From NCBI GenBank assembly GCA_937889655.1, contig CALBZG010000172.1:1-11407 (forward strand): a stretch of DNA of 11,407 nucleotides. The letters run 5' to 3'. Made by a program: the position numbers and the translations under genes. This DNA comes from an uncultured Clostridia bacterium (GTDB lineage Bacteria; Bacillota; Clostridia; Peptostreptococcales; Anaerovoracaceae). Position 1 is the first letter of the stretch, and the number at the start of each line of letters is the position of its first letter. A model generated the notes under the pieces. The model was given only the letters and a program-made list of their open reading frames with translations, had not been told where the DNA came from and did not search any database. Below are positions 1 through 6,782 of this stretch, piece after piece.

Positions 1-47
1 GACCACCGAGATCTACACTCTTTCCCTACACGACGCTCTTCCGATCT
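1..47 (+). other. Illumina P5/TruSeq universal adapter (sequencing artefact)
   Basis: These 47 bases match the 3' 47 bases of the 58-nt Illumina P5/TruSeq universal adapter, from GACCACCGAG to the diagnostic end GCTCTTCCGATCT. Genomic sequence begins at base 48. The segment is untrimmed adapter at a contig end, not DNA of the organism. It has no stop codon in the argB frame (codons starting at base 3), so an automatic gene caller could wrongly extend argB through it. It should be removed before annotation. Confidence 0.98.
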
Positions 48-155
48 ATTGATGGAAGGGTCAAGCACTCGATCCTGATCGAACTGTTTTCGGACAAAGG
101 CATCGGTACGATGATTTCGAGGACCACGGCAAAAGAAGCGGAGGCGGGCCGATGA
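48..155 (+). CDS. argB: Acetylglutamate kinase, C-terminal 35 residues only (partial)
   Basis: The frame starting at base 48 reads IDGRVKHSILIELFSDKGIG, continues with TMIS and ends at TGA 153-155. This matches the highly conserved C-terminus of ArgB (typically DGRVPHxxLLExFTDxGIGTMV), the enzyme that phosphorylates N-acetylglutamate in arginine synthesis. Most of the roughly 290-300 residue protein lies off the left edge. The truncation is artificial, because the gene runs straight into sequencing adapter at base 47. The stop overlaps the argD start in an ATGA tetranucleotide, the usual translational coupling of an argC-J-B-D type operon. Only the C-terminus can be seen, so nothing can be said about catalytic residues. 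Confidence 0.85.
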   Translation: MDGRVKHSILIELFSDKGIGTMISRTTAKEAEAGR

Positions 156-1321
156 ATCAAACAGAAATGATAAAGGGCCGTGATGCAAAATATATCACGG
201 GGACTTATGCGAGGTATGATGTCTGCCTGGAAAAAGGGAAAAATGCGATCTGCACTTCCTTTGACGGGAAAGTGTATGTGGATTTCACTTCCGGTATAGG
301 TGTCAATAGTCTGGGATTTTGCGATGATCGATGGATCGCGGCTGTATCCGGCCAACTGGCCAAGCTGCAGCACTGCTCAAATTTGTTCTACACCGAACCT
401 TGCGGCGAGCTGGCTGAACTGCTAGTGACTAAATCAGGAATGGCAAAAGTTTTTTTTGCCAATTCAGGTGCCGAGGCCAATGAATGCGCCATTAAAACAG
501 CAAGGAAATATGGAAATGCTGTTCCGGGAAGAAATGAAATCATCACGCTCACGGACTCATTTCACGGCAGAACGATGGCTTCCATCACAGCAACAGGGCA
601 GGATCATTACCACAAGGATTTTTTCCCTTTTGTTGAGGGATTTCTGTATGCCGACTGCAATATTGAAAGCCTCAAGTCAAAAATATCTGAGAAGACATGT
701 GCAGTCATGATAGAAGTGATTCAAGGCGAAGGCGGAGTCAATGTCCTGGACAGGAATTTTGTCCGGGAGATAGAAGCCTTGTGCAACAATCAGGATATCC
801 TTTTGATAGTTGACGAGGTCCAGACAGGAATCGGCAGAACAGGCAGACTTTTTGGCTATGAACACTATAATATCAAACCCGATATAGTGACATTTGCAAA
901 GGGCATCGGCGCAGGACTGCCTTTGGGCGGTGCAATATTCGGAGAAAAGTGCAAAGATGTTCTTCAGCCAGGTGATCACGGTACTACTTTTGGCGGGAAT
1001 CCGGCCATCTGTGCCGGTGGCATCGAGGTCATGAAACGGTTGACGCCGGAATTCCTTGAAGGCATAACGAAAAAAGGAACCTACATCAAAGAACGGTTGG
1101 CAGGATTAGAAAAAGTGTGCGAAATGGATGGCATCGGACTTATGATCGGATTTCAGGTCCAAGGTGCGGAACCGAAGGAACTGGTGAAGACCGCACTTGA
1201 ACGGGGACTATTGCTGCTTACAGCGAAAAACAAAGTACGTCTGCTTCCGCCTCTTACAATCAGCTATGATGAACTGGACGCCGGACTTGATATATTAGAA
1301 AAAATAATCAAGGGTATATAG
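152..1321 (+). CDS. argD: Acetylornithine aminotransferase
   Basis: This is a class-III PLP aminotransferase of 389 residues, the normal full length for ArgD. It converts N-acetylglutamate semialdehyde plus glutamate to N2-acetylornithine plus 2-oxoglutarate in the cytoplasm. Visible landmarks are the SGAEAN phosphate-binding segment (105-110), FHGR (137-140), the DEVQTGIGRTG motif with the cofactor-binding Asp (221-231), the Schiff-base lysine K250 in FAKGIGAGLPLGG, and the HGTTFGGNP loop (276-284). The start at 152 is supported by GGAGG at 140-144, seven bases upstream, and by the ATGA overlap with argB. Position directly after argB favours ArgD over related ornithine or GABA aminotransferases, although class-III enzymes can be promiscuous. 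No argF follows; the next gene is on the opposite strand. Confidence 0.93.
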   Translation: MNQTEMIKGRDAKYITGTYARYDVCLEKGKNAICTSFDGKVYVDFTSGIGVNSLGFCDDRWIAAVSGQLAKLQHCSNLFYTEPCGELAELLVTKSGMAKVFFANSGAEANECAIKTARKYGNAVPGRNEIITLTDSFHGRTMASITATGQDHYHKDFFPFVEGFLYADCNIESLKSKISEKTCAVMIEVIQGEGGVNVLDRNFVREIEALCNNQDILLIVDEVQTGIGRTGRLFGYEHYNIKPDIVTFAKGIGAGLPLGGAIFGEKCKDVLQPGDHGTTFGGNPAICAGGIEVMKRLTPEFLEGITKKGTYIKERLAGLEKVCEMDGIGLMIGFQVQGAEPKELVKTALERGLLLLTAKNKVRLLPPLTISYDELDAGLDILEKIIKGI

Positions 1322-1349
1322 GATACATATAATAAAAGATCCATCTAAC

Positions 1350-1387
1350 ATAAGAGCCGCGGCATCCATGGATGCCGCGGCTCTTAT
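1350..1387. terminator. 38-bp perfect palindrome, probable bidirectional terminator
   Basis: Bases 1350-1368 and 1369-1387 are exact reverse complements: 19-bp arms with a GC-rich middle, GAGCCGCGGCATCC. As RNA this would fold into a long stem with a tiny CCATGG-type loop. It lies 28 bases after the argD stop and 20 bases after the stop of the convergent minus-strand gene, so it can serve both. The downstream T-tracts are poor on both strands (CTTATATA to the right, CTTATGTTAG to the left), so the hairpin itself rather than a U-run must do most of the work. A second, imperfect 16-bp palindrome (1385-1400, centre GCGC) abuts it. Confidence 0.75.
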
Positions 1388-1407
1388 ATAGCGCCATATA
1401 TAATTGA

Positions 1408-1740
1408 TTATTGGTTTTCAGGGATATATAAGTCGATACCTTTGACGGCCAAGTTAGAAATAATAAGGGTTTTTTCAATAAAAATCGTTATGGTTTCATT
1501 CGCTGCGAGCAAGGCTTTTTCTGATATATATATATTGATCCCTTTTGTCTGATATTTAGTGTAGCCTTTTTCAGGATGTTCATCTACGCCTGGAATTCTG
1601 ATGAAAGGGACGTAGAATTTTTTTGTTTTCCCTGTACCGCAGCATGCGCTGGTTCTATCAGGTATCATATCGATGATAATACTGTCTGATCCGTTTTTAA
1701 TCAGATAATCATTTACATTTTCTTCAATAACGATTTCCAA
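1408..1740 (-). CDS. Small CC-motif protein, resembling the CC/Se-motif (seleno)protein family
   Basis: This is a 110-residue soluble protein with no signal peptide or membrane span. Its landmark is a vicinal cysteine pair, C33-C34, in DRTSACCGTGKTKK, followed by beta-rich sequence with a repeated hydrophobic pattern (GINIYIS, GIDLYIP). From memory this resembles the family named CC/Se-motif (seleno)protein, in which one of the paired cysteines is selenocysteine in some members; the overall layout also recalls HesB/IscA-like small beta proteins. Both positions are TGC here, so this is the all-cysteine form. The start is TTG: an in-frame TGA lies four codons upstream, and GAGAGG sits about eight bases before the TTG. 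It follows the permease gene by 30 bases on the same strand and is probably co-transcribed with it. The molecular function is unknown; a redox or metal/selenium role is only a guess. Confidence 0.72.
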   Translation of the reverse strand: MEIVIEENVNDYLIKNGSDSIIIDMIPDRTSACCGTGKTKKFYVPFIRIPGVDEHPEKGYTKYQTKGINIYISEKALLAANETITIFIEKTLIISNLAVKGIDLYIPENQ

Positions 1741-1770
1741 AACTTTTTCCTCTCATACTTATGCTATCTA

Positions 1771-3177
1771 CTAAGCGACAGATTTGTCCTCATCATTATC
1801 TTCATTGTCGGCTGTTTCCATCTGAACGCTTTCATAAATATAATCATCCATTTCTTTCTTGTTGCCCAACTGGATCAGGAGGCAAAGAACGATGCCTACA
1901 GCAAGTCCCCAAGCAGCTCCTCTTGTTGCCAGAACTGCACCCATGATACCGGCGATACCCAGATCATTGAATGTTCTGGATTTCATCACTCCGACACGAA
2001 CGGATACATATCCCTGGATCAGCATGGTGGAAGCTAACGCCACTCCCAGTATTGGTGTTACGAGGGTTACGATCGGAAGAATGAAATAGCCTGTGAGAGT
2101 ACCAAATCTGAAGGATCCGGCACCGCCATTGATGGATTCCATTGCTTTAGGTCCGTGCTTATAACGTTCGCATACAACGACCTGCATTGCTGCCCAGAGA
2201 GGGCCGCACATGGTGATGTCCGGTCCAAGGACTGACATGATGAGGTTACGAAGTCCGAATACCATATGCGATCTGTTAGGATTGTAATCGATTTTTTCAT
2301 CCGGTCTGTATTTGCTTGCGTCTTCCAGCAGTGCTTTGGATTGGATCATATCGCCGAATAAAATAATGTATGCAGAAAATACCATTGGAAGCGCCTGGAT
2401 AAACATAGAAGCTTTCGGGAATCCCACGCCGAAGAAGGTCCATTCTGAAAACAGAGTTGCAAATGCCGGAGCAGACAAGCCCCACTCGATGGTCGGCCAT
2501 TCAGTCTCTCCCACAAGAGGACCAACGACTACTGCCAAGAGGATGACCGGCAATATGCCTAGATTTGATAGTATGCGCGTAGCTGTGTGTTTTGGCGCCA
2601 GAGCTTTGAAGTGATTTGAAAATAGAAGATAAAAACCGATACCGATACAGACAGTAATCGTGATCGGGAAGGTATCAAAACGCGCTTCTGGCTTGAATAT
2701 AACCATTACAGCAGCAAATCCTGAACCCATTATCAAACCGGATTGCATGGCATTTGGAACCAGAGAAACCATTCTTCTTCCAAGGCCGGTAACACCTAAC
2801 AAAATCGCCAGAATACCTAGTGTCATTTCGAAAGCAATCAGCGCCTGTACTCTTTCAGGCCCCATTTCGAATCCGCTGACATACAGCATCAGCAGAGGTA
2901 TAGCCGGTGTAACCCAGCCGGGCACTACCGGATCGCCCAAAAATACATGAATACAATACAACATGCCATTCAAGGCGACAACAGCAAGTGCGACTTCAAA
3001 AGGCATGCCCAGATACTCCTGGAGCATTGGTATGGCGCTCAAACAAACAGCACACATAAGAAGCCCCTGAATGTAATCAGCCCATTCAAAACGATAGTGC
3101 ACAAATGGAATTCTGATCTTAAAAGGTCCTGCAGGCAGATATGGCTGCTCTTTGCCATATTCTCTTTTAATAGACAT
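1771..3177 (-). CDS. UraA-fold permease, NCS2/SLC23-like, substrate unknown
   Basis: This is a polytopic membrane protein of 468 residues with roughly 12 or more hydrophobic segments, a soluble N-terminus of about 30 residues and an acidic C-terminal tail (from about residue 443, rich in D and E). The layout fits the nucleobase/ascorbate permeases (NCS2, SLC23) or the related SulP/SLC26 fold. VVPGWVTPAIPLL (84-96) lies in the third membrane region, LFGDMIQSKALL (273-284) in the TM8 substrate region, and GPDITMCGPLWAAMQ (318-332) in the TM10 region. Classical uracil or xanthine signature residues are not obvious, so no substrate is assigned. The second Met, at 3177, is preferred over the ATG at 3183: GGAGG (3186-3190) is eight bases from the former and only two from the latter. 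A sigma-54 promoter lies just upstream and the CC-motif gene just downstream, which suggests a regulated two-gene unit. Confidence 0.75.
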   Translation of the reverse strand: MSIKREYGKEQPYLPAGPFKIRIPFVHYRFEWADYIQGLLMCAVCLSAIPMLQEYLGMPFEVALAVVALNGMLYCIHVFLGDPVVPGWVTPAIPLLMLYVSGFEMGPERVQALIAFEMTLGILAILLGVTGLGRRMVSLVPNAMQSGLIMGSGFAAVMVIFKPEARFDTFPITITVCIGIGFYLLFSNHFKALAPKHTATRILSNLGILPVILLAVVVGPLVGETEWPTIEWGLSAPAFATLFSEWTFFGVGFPKASMFIQALPMVFSAYIILFGDMIQSKALLEDASKYRPDEKIDYNPNRSHMVFGLRNLIMSVLGPDITMCGPLWAAMQVVVCERYKHGPKAMESINGGAGSFRFGTLTGYFILPIVTLVTPILGVALASTMLIQGYVSVRVGVMKSRTFNDLGIAGIMGAVLATRGAAWGLAVGIVLCLLIQLGNKKEMDDYIYESVQMETADNEDNDEDKSVA

Positions 3178-3242
3178 AATCATTTCCTCCCTTAATTTTT
3201 ATAAAATGCAATTATTATTGCGTCATTCGTATTGAATAATTA

Positions 3243-3257
3243 GCAAGAGACATGCCA
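3243..3257 (-). promoter_or_regulatory. Sigma-54 (RpoN) -24/-12 promoter for the permease
   Basis: The minus strand reads TGGCAT-GTCTC-TTGC followed by TA. This matches the RpoN consensus TGGCAC-N5-TTGC(A/T) at every key base: GG at -24, GC at -12 and exact spacing. The predicted start site is near 3231, about 54 bases before the permease ATG. The adjacent divergent operon encodes an NtrC-type sigma-54 activator, the regulator class this promoter needs. No primer-extension or binding data can be read from sequence, so activity is inferred. Confidence 0.78.
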
Positions 3258-3307
3258 ATGGATTATTTAAGCAATTTCAATGAAAAGGTGTAGAAATTTT
3301 GATTTGC

Positions 3308-3325
3308 ATGTGCAATTCCGCACAT
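3308..3325. promoter_or_regulatory. Inverted repeat, candidate upstream activator site
   Basis: ATGTGC-AATTCC-GCACAT is a perfect 6-bp inverted repeat with a 6-base spacer. Its centre is about 85 bases upstream of the predicted sigma-54 start, a usual distance for an enhancer site of an NtrC-family activator. Fis-type helix-turn-helix dimers bind this kind of dyad. The assignment to the neighbouring regulator is inference. Confidence 0.5.
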
Positions 3326-3332
3326 ATTATTA

Positions 3333-3346
3333 GAGCGGTAATTCAC
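3333..3346 (-). promoter_or_regulatory. Second, degenerate copy of the dyad
   Basis: On the minus strand this reads GTGAATTACCGCTC. It matches GTGCAATTCCGCAC (3310-3323) at 10 of 14 positions, in inverted orientation. The two centres are about 23 bases apart, near two helical turns, as expected for paired activator dimers. A third related half, GTGCGGAT, occurs at 3374-3381. The site is weak on its own and is reported because of the repeat pattern. Confidence 0.35.
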
Positions 3347-3391
3347 AATTGATCGATATCGCTCAAAAAAGAGTGCGGATTTTTTCGGATA

Positions 3392-3400
3392 TGATATAAT
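3392..3400 (+). promoter_or_regulatory. Extended -10 promoter for the symporter/kinase/regulator operon
   Basis: TGATATAAT is a perfect extended -10 element (TG-N-TATAAT). No good -35 box is present 16-18 bases upstream, which is tolerated with an extended -10. Initiation near 3407 would leave a leader of about 58 bases before the small ORF at 3465. The third GTGCGGAT half-site (3374-3381) lies just upstream, where a bound regulator could affect this promoter. No sigma-54 element was found facing this way. Confidence 0.55.
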
Positions 3401-3464
3401 AAAGCTACTTTGATTTTTTTACTACTCGAAACGGTGTTAATGGTATATTTGAAAGGTTTATAAT

Positions 3465-3605
3465 ATGACAGAACAAATGATGTTTTTAGGCCTGCCCGCG
3501 AAAACCTGGATCATTGTTGGAGGCCTCTATTTTTTAGCAGCTTTTCTTCCGACTATTATTGCATTTGCACTAAGCCGCACGGAAAAGGGGGAAGGCGATG
3601 AATAG
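3465..3605 (+). CDS. 46-aa single-span membrane protein, probable symporter accessory subunit
   Basis: This small ORF starts MTEQMMFLGLPAKTW, has one hydrophobic helix at about residues 15-37 (WIIVGGLYFLAAFLPTIIAF) and ends in a charged tail, SRTEKGEGDE. The start is ATG 3465 with GAAAGG eight bases upstream; ATGs at 3477 and 3480 are alternatives. Its last eight bases overlap the start of the SSS symporter (3598), and the symporter ribosome binding site lies inside it, which indicates coupled translation. Short one-helix proteins encoded directly before SSS transporters are known; I recall them as symporter small accessory proteins, and YhdT beside PanF is a comparable arrangement. A role in assembly or stability of the symporter is inferred from position and topology. 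Confidence 0.7.
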   Translation: MTEQMMFLGLPAKTWIIVGGLYFLAAFLPTIIAFALSRTEKGEGDE

Positions 3606-5031
3606 GGTCATGGTTTACATGCTGTATTTTGCGATATATACAGTTTTGCTTCTGATGATGGGCAAAAACGGATTCAAGAAAACCAATACGATTAAAGACT
3701 TTTGTGTAGCCGGAAACAGCTTGGGCCTTTTTATCAGTGTTTCTACCTTCACAGCCACGCTTTTCAGTGCGGTTTCAATGCAGAGCGTGACAGGATCAGT
3801 TTATCTTTATGGATACTCACCATTGCTGTATTCAGTAGTCGGCTGGCTTCTTGGCTGTTCTTTATTGATTTTCGTGGCTAACAGAATCAAGAATTACGAT
3901 ATAGCCACGATCCCTGAGTATTTTAAAATCAGATATCATAGCAGTGGCTATCAAGCATTTACAGGATCCATTATCGTATTATGCTATATTCTTTATATCG
4001 TGATACAAATCAAAGGTTTCGGCATCGTCGTATCAGAACTTTTAGATATCAATTACAATGTGGCGATTTTGTTGATTTATCTTTTTGTGGTATATACCAG
4101 CTTCGGCGGCTTGTTTTCGGTCTCTAAGACAGATGCGCTGAATCTGATCATGATTTGTTTGGGGATTTGTATTATAGCAGCAGCAGTTTTGCTTGATTAC
4201 GGCGGAATAACAGCTATACATGAGAAGGCAGTGGCAATATCAGAAGGAGCGTTGCTTGACGCCACTTCCAATGGGTATTTCAGCCCATTAATGATCATTA
4301 CCACCGGGATGGCCTGGGGCCTTGGCACTGCTGCCAACCCACAATACATCATAAGGATATCGTCAGCCAAGAACAAGAAGACCGCCATACAGATGGTATG
4401 TCTGGCAACGATCATTCTAAGCATCATGTACCTGGGTCTTCTTGTTGTCGGCCTTGGTGCCAGAGCGCAGGAATCTTCTCCGGTTCCTGCCACTGCAATA
4501 GATGAGATGTTATCCTATTTTGTACACAATAACTTTGGAGCCTATATAAGCGGAATTATGTTTATCAGCATCATCGCAGCATCCATCTCCACAGCCAACT
4601 CTCAACTGCTTCTTTTAGCCGGCAGCTTCAACTATGATGTTTACAGGAATTTGTTTAAAAAAGACATTTCCCATGACAAATTTCTAAATATGAACAGACT
4701 TGTTATATTTATAGCCGGCACGATATCTCTGATATTAGCTGTAAACCCGGTGGAGACGCTTTTGATTTACGGCAGCTATATATGGAGCATCTTTTCTGTA
4801 ACCTACCTATGCCCACTTTATGGTGGCCTCTACTGGAAAAAGGCAACGAAAGAAGGCGCTATATATTCATCCATCGCAGGGATGGCTGTATTATTGACGC
4901 TTTATCTGGCTGATCATTTTTATGGTTTCGGAGAAAACATACATCCTGTTTTGCCTGCAACAGTAGTCTCCGCCGCCGTTTTCTATGCAGTCAGCCGTAG
5001 AACATATCAAGAAGAGGGCTATGAAGCATGA
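3598..5031 (+). CDS. Sodium:solute symporter (SSS/SLC5 family)
   Basis: This is an integral membrane protein of 477 residues with about 13 hydrophobic segments, normal for the SSS family. Family landmarks are the TM1 region FTATLFSAVSMQSVTG (51-66), the signature FVVYTSFGGLFSVSKTD (163-179), the GTAANPQYIIRISSAKN stretch (243-259), and the TM8 segment AASISTANSQLLL (327-339), whose S331-T332 pair matches the sodium-2 site. It is expected to import an organic solute with Na+. The general look is closer to the PanF/PutP branch than to sugar carriers, but the substrate cannot be read. The start ATG 3598 has GGGGG six bases upstream. The stop overlaps the kinase start by ATGA, so transporter and sensor are made together. 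This suggests that transport and sensing are linked. Confidence 0.9.
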   Translation: MNRVMVYMLYFAIYTVLLLMMGKNGFKKTNTIKDFCVAGNSLGLFISVSTFTATLFSAVSMQSVTGSVYLYGYSPLLYSVVGWLLGCSLLIFVANRIKNYDIATIPEYFKIRYHSSGYQAFTGSIIVLCYILYIVIQIKGFGIVVSELLDINYNVAILLIYLFVVYTSFGGLFSVSKTDALNLIMICLGICIIAAAVLLDYGGITAIHEKAVAISEGALLDATSNGYFSPLMIITTGMAWGLGTAANPQYIIRISSAKNKKTAIQMVCLATIILSIMYLGLLVVGLGARAQESSPVPATAIDEMLSYFVHNNFGAYISGIMFISIIAASISTANSQLLLLAGSFNYDVYRNLFKKDISHDKFLNMNRLVIFIAGTISLILAVNPVETLLIYGSYIWSIFSVTYLCPLYGGLYWKKATKEGAIYSSIAGMAVLLTLYLADHFYGFGENIHPVLPATVVSAAVFYAVSRRTYQEEGYEA

Positions 5032-6782
5032 AGTGGAAGCTGGATATAGAAAACAAAATATTGATCCCTTTCATGATCCTCATCGTCATGCCGCTGATCA
5101 TCGTCGGCATTGTTTCGTATTGGAACAGCTATCAACTTATGCTGAATGAGAGCCTTAAAAACCATCAGGATGTTTTAAAGAGCGCTGTTGCGTATCTTGA
5201 AATCCTGGATGAAGACGTGGAAAATGGAATGCTTACACTTGAGGAAGGAAAATCCAAAGCTATCGCTTATTTAAAAAACGTCAGTCCTGAAAATATGGCA
5301 ATCGTCGATGATGGAGAGTATGTGATCAATAGCACCGGATTTGATATCCTTGCCCAACTGAAGGGGACGGACCTGTTTACGACTCAAAAAACCGAAAATG
5401 ACAATTACGTTTATACCTTGGAAAGTTTTGAAAACTGGAATTGGACCATCATTCTGGCGACCGACAAATCCATATTATCCGAGGATCTGGTAGGCGTTCA
5501 AAAGTACACTGTGCTGCTGATCATCATATTCCTTGTACTGTCTATGCAAGCGATCATATTCATTGCCCATCACATTTCCAGACCGATCAAATATTTTGCT
5601 GAGGTATGTAGAAAAATTGAAAAAGGACATTTGAATGAAAGAGTAGACATCAATCGAGGAGATGAGATTGGAGTTCTGGCCAATTCGTTCAACAACATGA
5701 TCGACCACCTGAAAGAAAGCACAGAAAAACTGCTCGAAATGACCCGCTTTAATGAAGACATCCTCAAAAATATCTATACGGGCATCATAACAACGGATAA
5801 TAATGGGAATATCGTGACCATCAATGAATGGGGTGAAAATGTGATAAAAAAGTATCGGGACGTTGATATCACGGATAGGCTTAAAGTCCAGATATCAGAA
5901 ACCATACGAAATACAAAAAATATCAACACGGTAACGGAAATACAGTATAGTAGCGGGAAATCCATATACTTTGATGTCAGCACCTCTCTTCTTAAAAAAG
6001 ACAACAATTCCATATACGGTGCTATTTGCAGCTTTAACGACATCACGGAAAGAAAAATCCTGGAGACCAGTATTGTAAAAGTGGACAGGCTTGCATCTGT
6101 TGGGCAGTTTGCAGCGGGCCTTGCCCATGAAATACGAAATCCCCTGACCGGGATCAAAACTACGATGCAGGTCATTAAAAATAGAAAGCTAAAAAGCGAT
6201 GACCCTTCCGGAAGCGAATTGTTGGAGGGCGTGATCTATGAGATCGACCGAATCAACAGTCTGGTCACAAATCTTCTTGATTTTTCCAAACCCGAAAATG
6301 CTTATTGCGAGGTTGCAGACGTTGTTGAGATCTTGAAAAGATCCCTGGCCTTGGCTCGAGAAGGAGTCGAGAGGAAAAATATTCAGGTAGATCTCGAAAT
6401 TGGGCCTGAAGACATGTTGGCATTTATCGATGTGAGGCACGGGGAGCAAATATTCATCAATATAATCAATAATGCCATAGACGCCATGGATCTTCAGGGG
6501 CACTTGAAAATAAAGGTCGGCATCATCGCACGTAACAATCTGCCTTATGTCGAAACCACCATAGAGGATAACGGCATCGGTATGGACAAGGAAACAAAAG
6601 ACCGGATATTTGAGGCTTTCTTCACAACGAAGGCCAAAGGAACCGGCCTGGGGATGCTGGTTGCGGCAAAGCTGGTCGAAGAAAATCGCGGCCATATCGA
6701 ACTTGAAAGCGAATTGAACATGGGAAGCAAATTCAGTATAATCTTTCCGCTTTTCAGAGGGGGCGAAAACAATGAAAACTAA
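5028..6782 (+). CDS. Membrane sensor histidine kinase (Cache-HAMP-PAS-HisKA-HATPase)
   Basis: This kinase has 584 residues. The order is TM1 (about 11-31), an extracellular Cache-like sensor region (32-158, ending in the typical NWNWTIILATDKS), TM2 (about 160-181), HAMP (about 182-234), PAS (about 240-345), HisKA with H367 in AHEIRNPL, and an ATPase domain. The ATPase has the N-box IINNAIDAM (479-487), the G1 box DNGIGMD (514-520) and the G2 box GTGLGM (538-543). All catalytic motifs are intact. It should autophosphorylate H367 and pass the phosphate to the regulator encoded next. A GAGGG ribosome binding site lies nine bases before ATG 5028. It overlaps the symporter by four bases and the regulator by eleven. 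The ligand may enter through the Cache domain, be reported by the symporter, or both; the sequence does not decide. Confidence 0.93.
   Translation: MKWKLDIENKILIPFMILIVMPLIIVGIVSYWNSYQLMLNESLKNHQDVLKSAVAYLEILDEDVENGMLTLEEGKSKAIAYLKNVSPENMAIVDDGEYVINSTGFDILAQLKGTDLFTTQKTENDNYVYTLESFENWNWTIILATDKSILSEDLVGVQKYTVLLIIIFLVLSMQAIIFIAHHISRPIKYFAEVCRKIEKGHLNERVDINRGDEIGVLANSFNNMIDHLKESTEKLLEMTRFNEDILKNIYTGIITTDNNGNIVTINEWGENVIKKYRDVDITDRLKVQISETIRNTKNINTVTEIQYSSGKSIYFDVSTSLLKKDNNSIYGAICSFNDITERKILETSIVKVDRLASVGQFAAGLAHEIRNPLTGIKTTMQVIKNRKLKSDDPSGSELLEGVIYEIDRINSLVTNLLDFSKPENAYCEVADVVEILKRSLALAREGVERKNIQVDLEIGPEDMLAFIDVRHGEQIFINIINNAIDAMDLQGHLKIKVGIIARNNLPYVETTIEDNGIGMDKETKDRIFEAFFTTKAKGTGLGMLVAAKLVEENRGHIELESELNMGSKFSIIFPLFRGGENNEN

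Noticed and set aside
1408..1740. Selenocysteine codon in the CC-motif gene
   Set aside because: Both motif positions are TGC and there is no in-frame TGA, so this copy is an ordinary cysteine protein.
3259..3272. Possible plus-strand sigma-54 element (TGG...TTTAAGC)
   Set aside because: GG and GC are separated by nine bases rather than ten and the rest does not fit the consensus.
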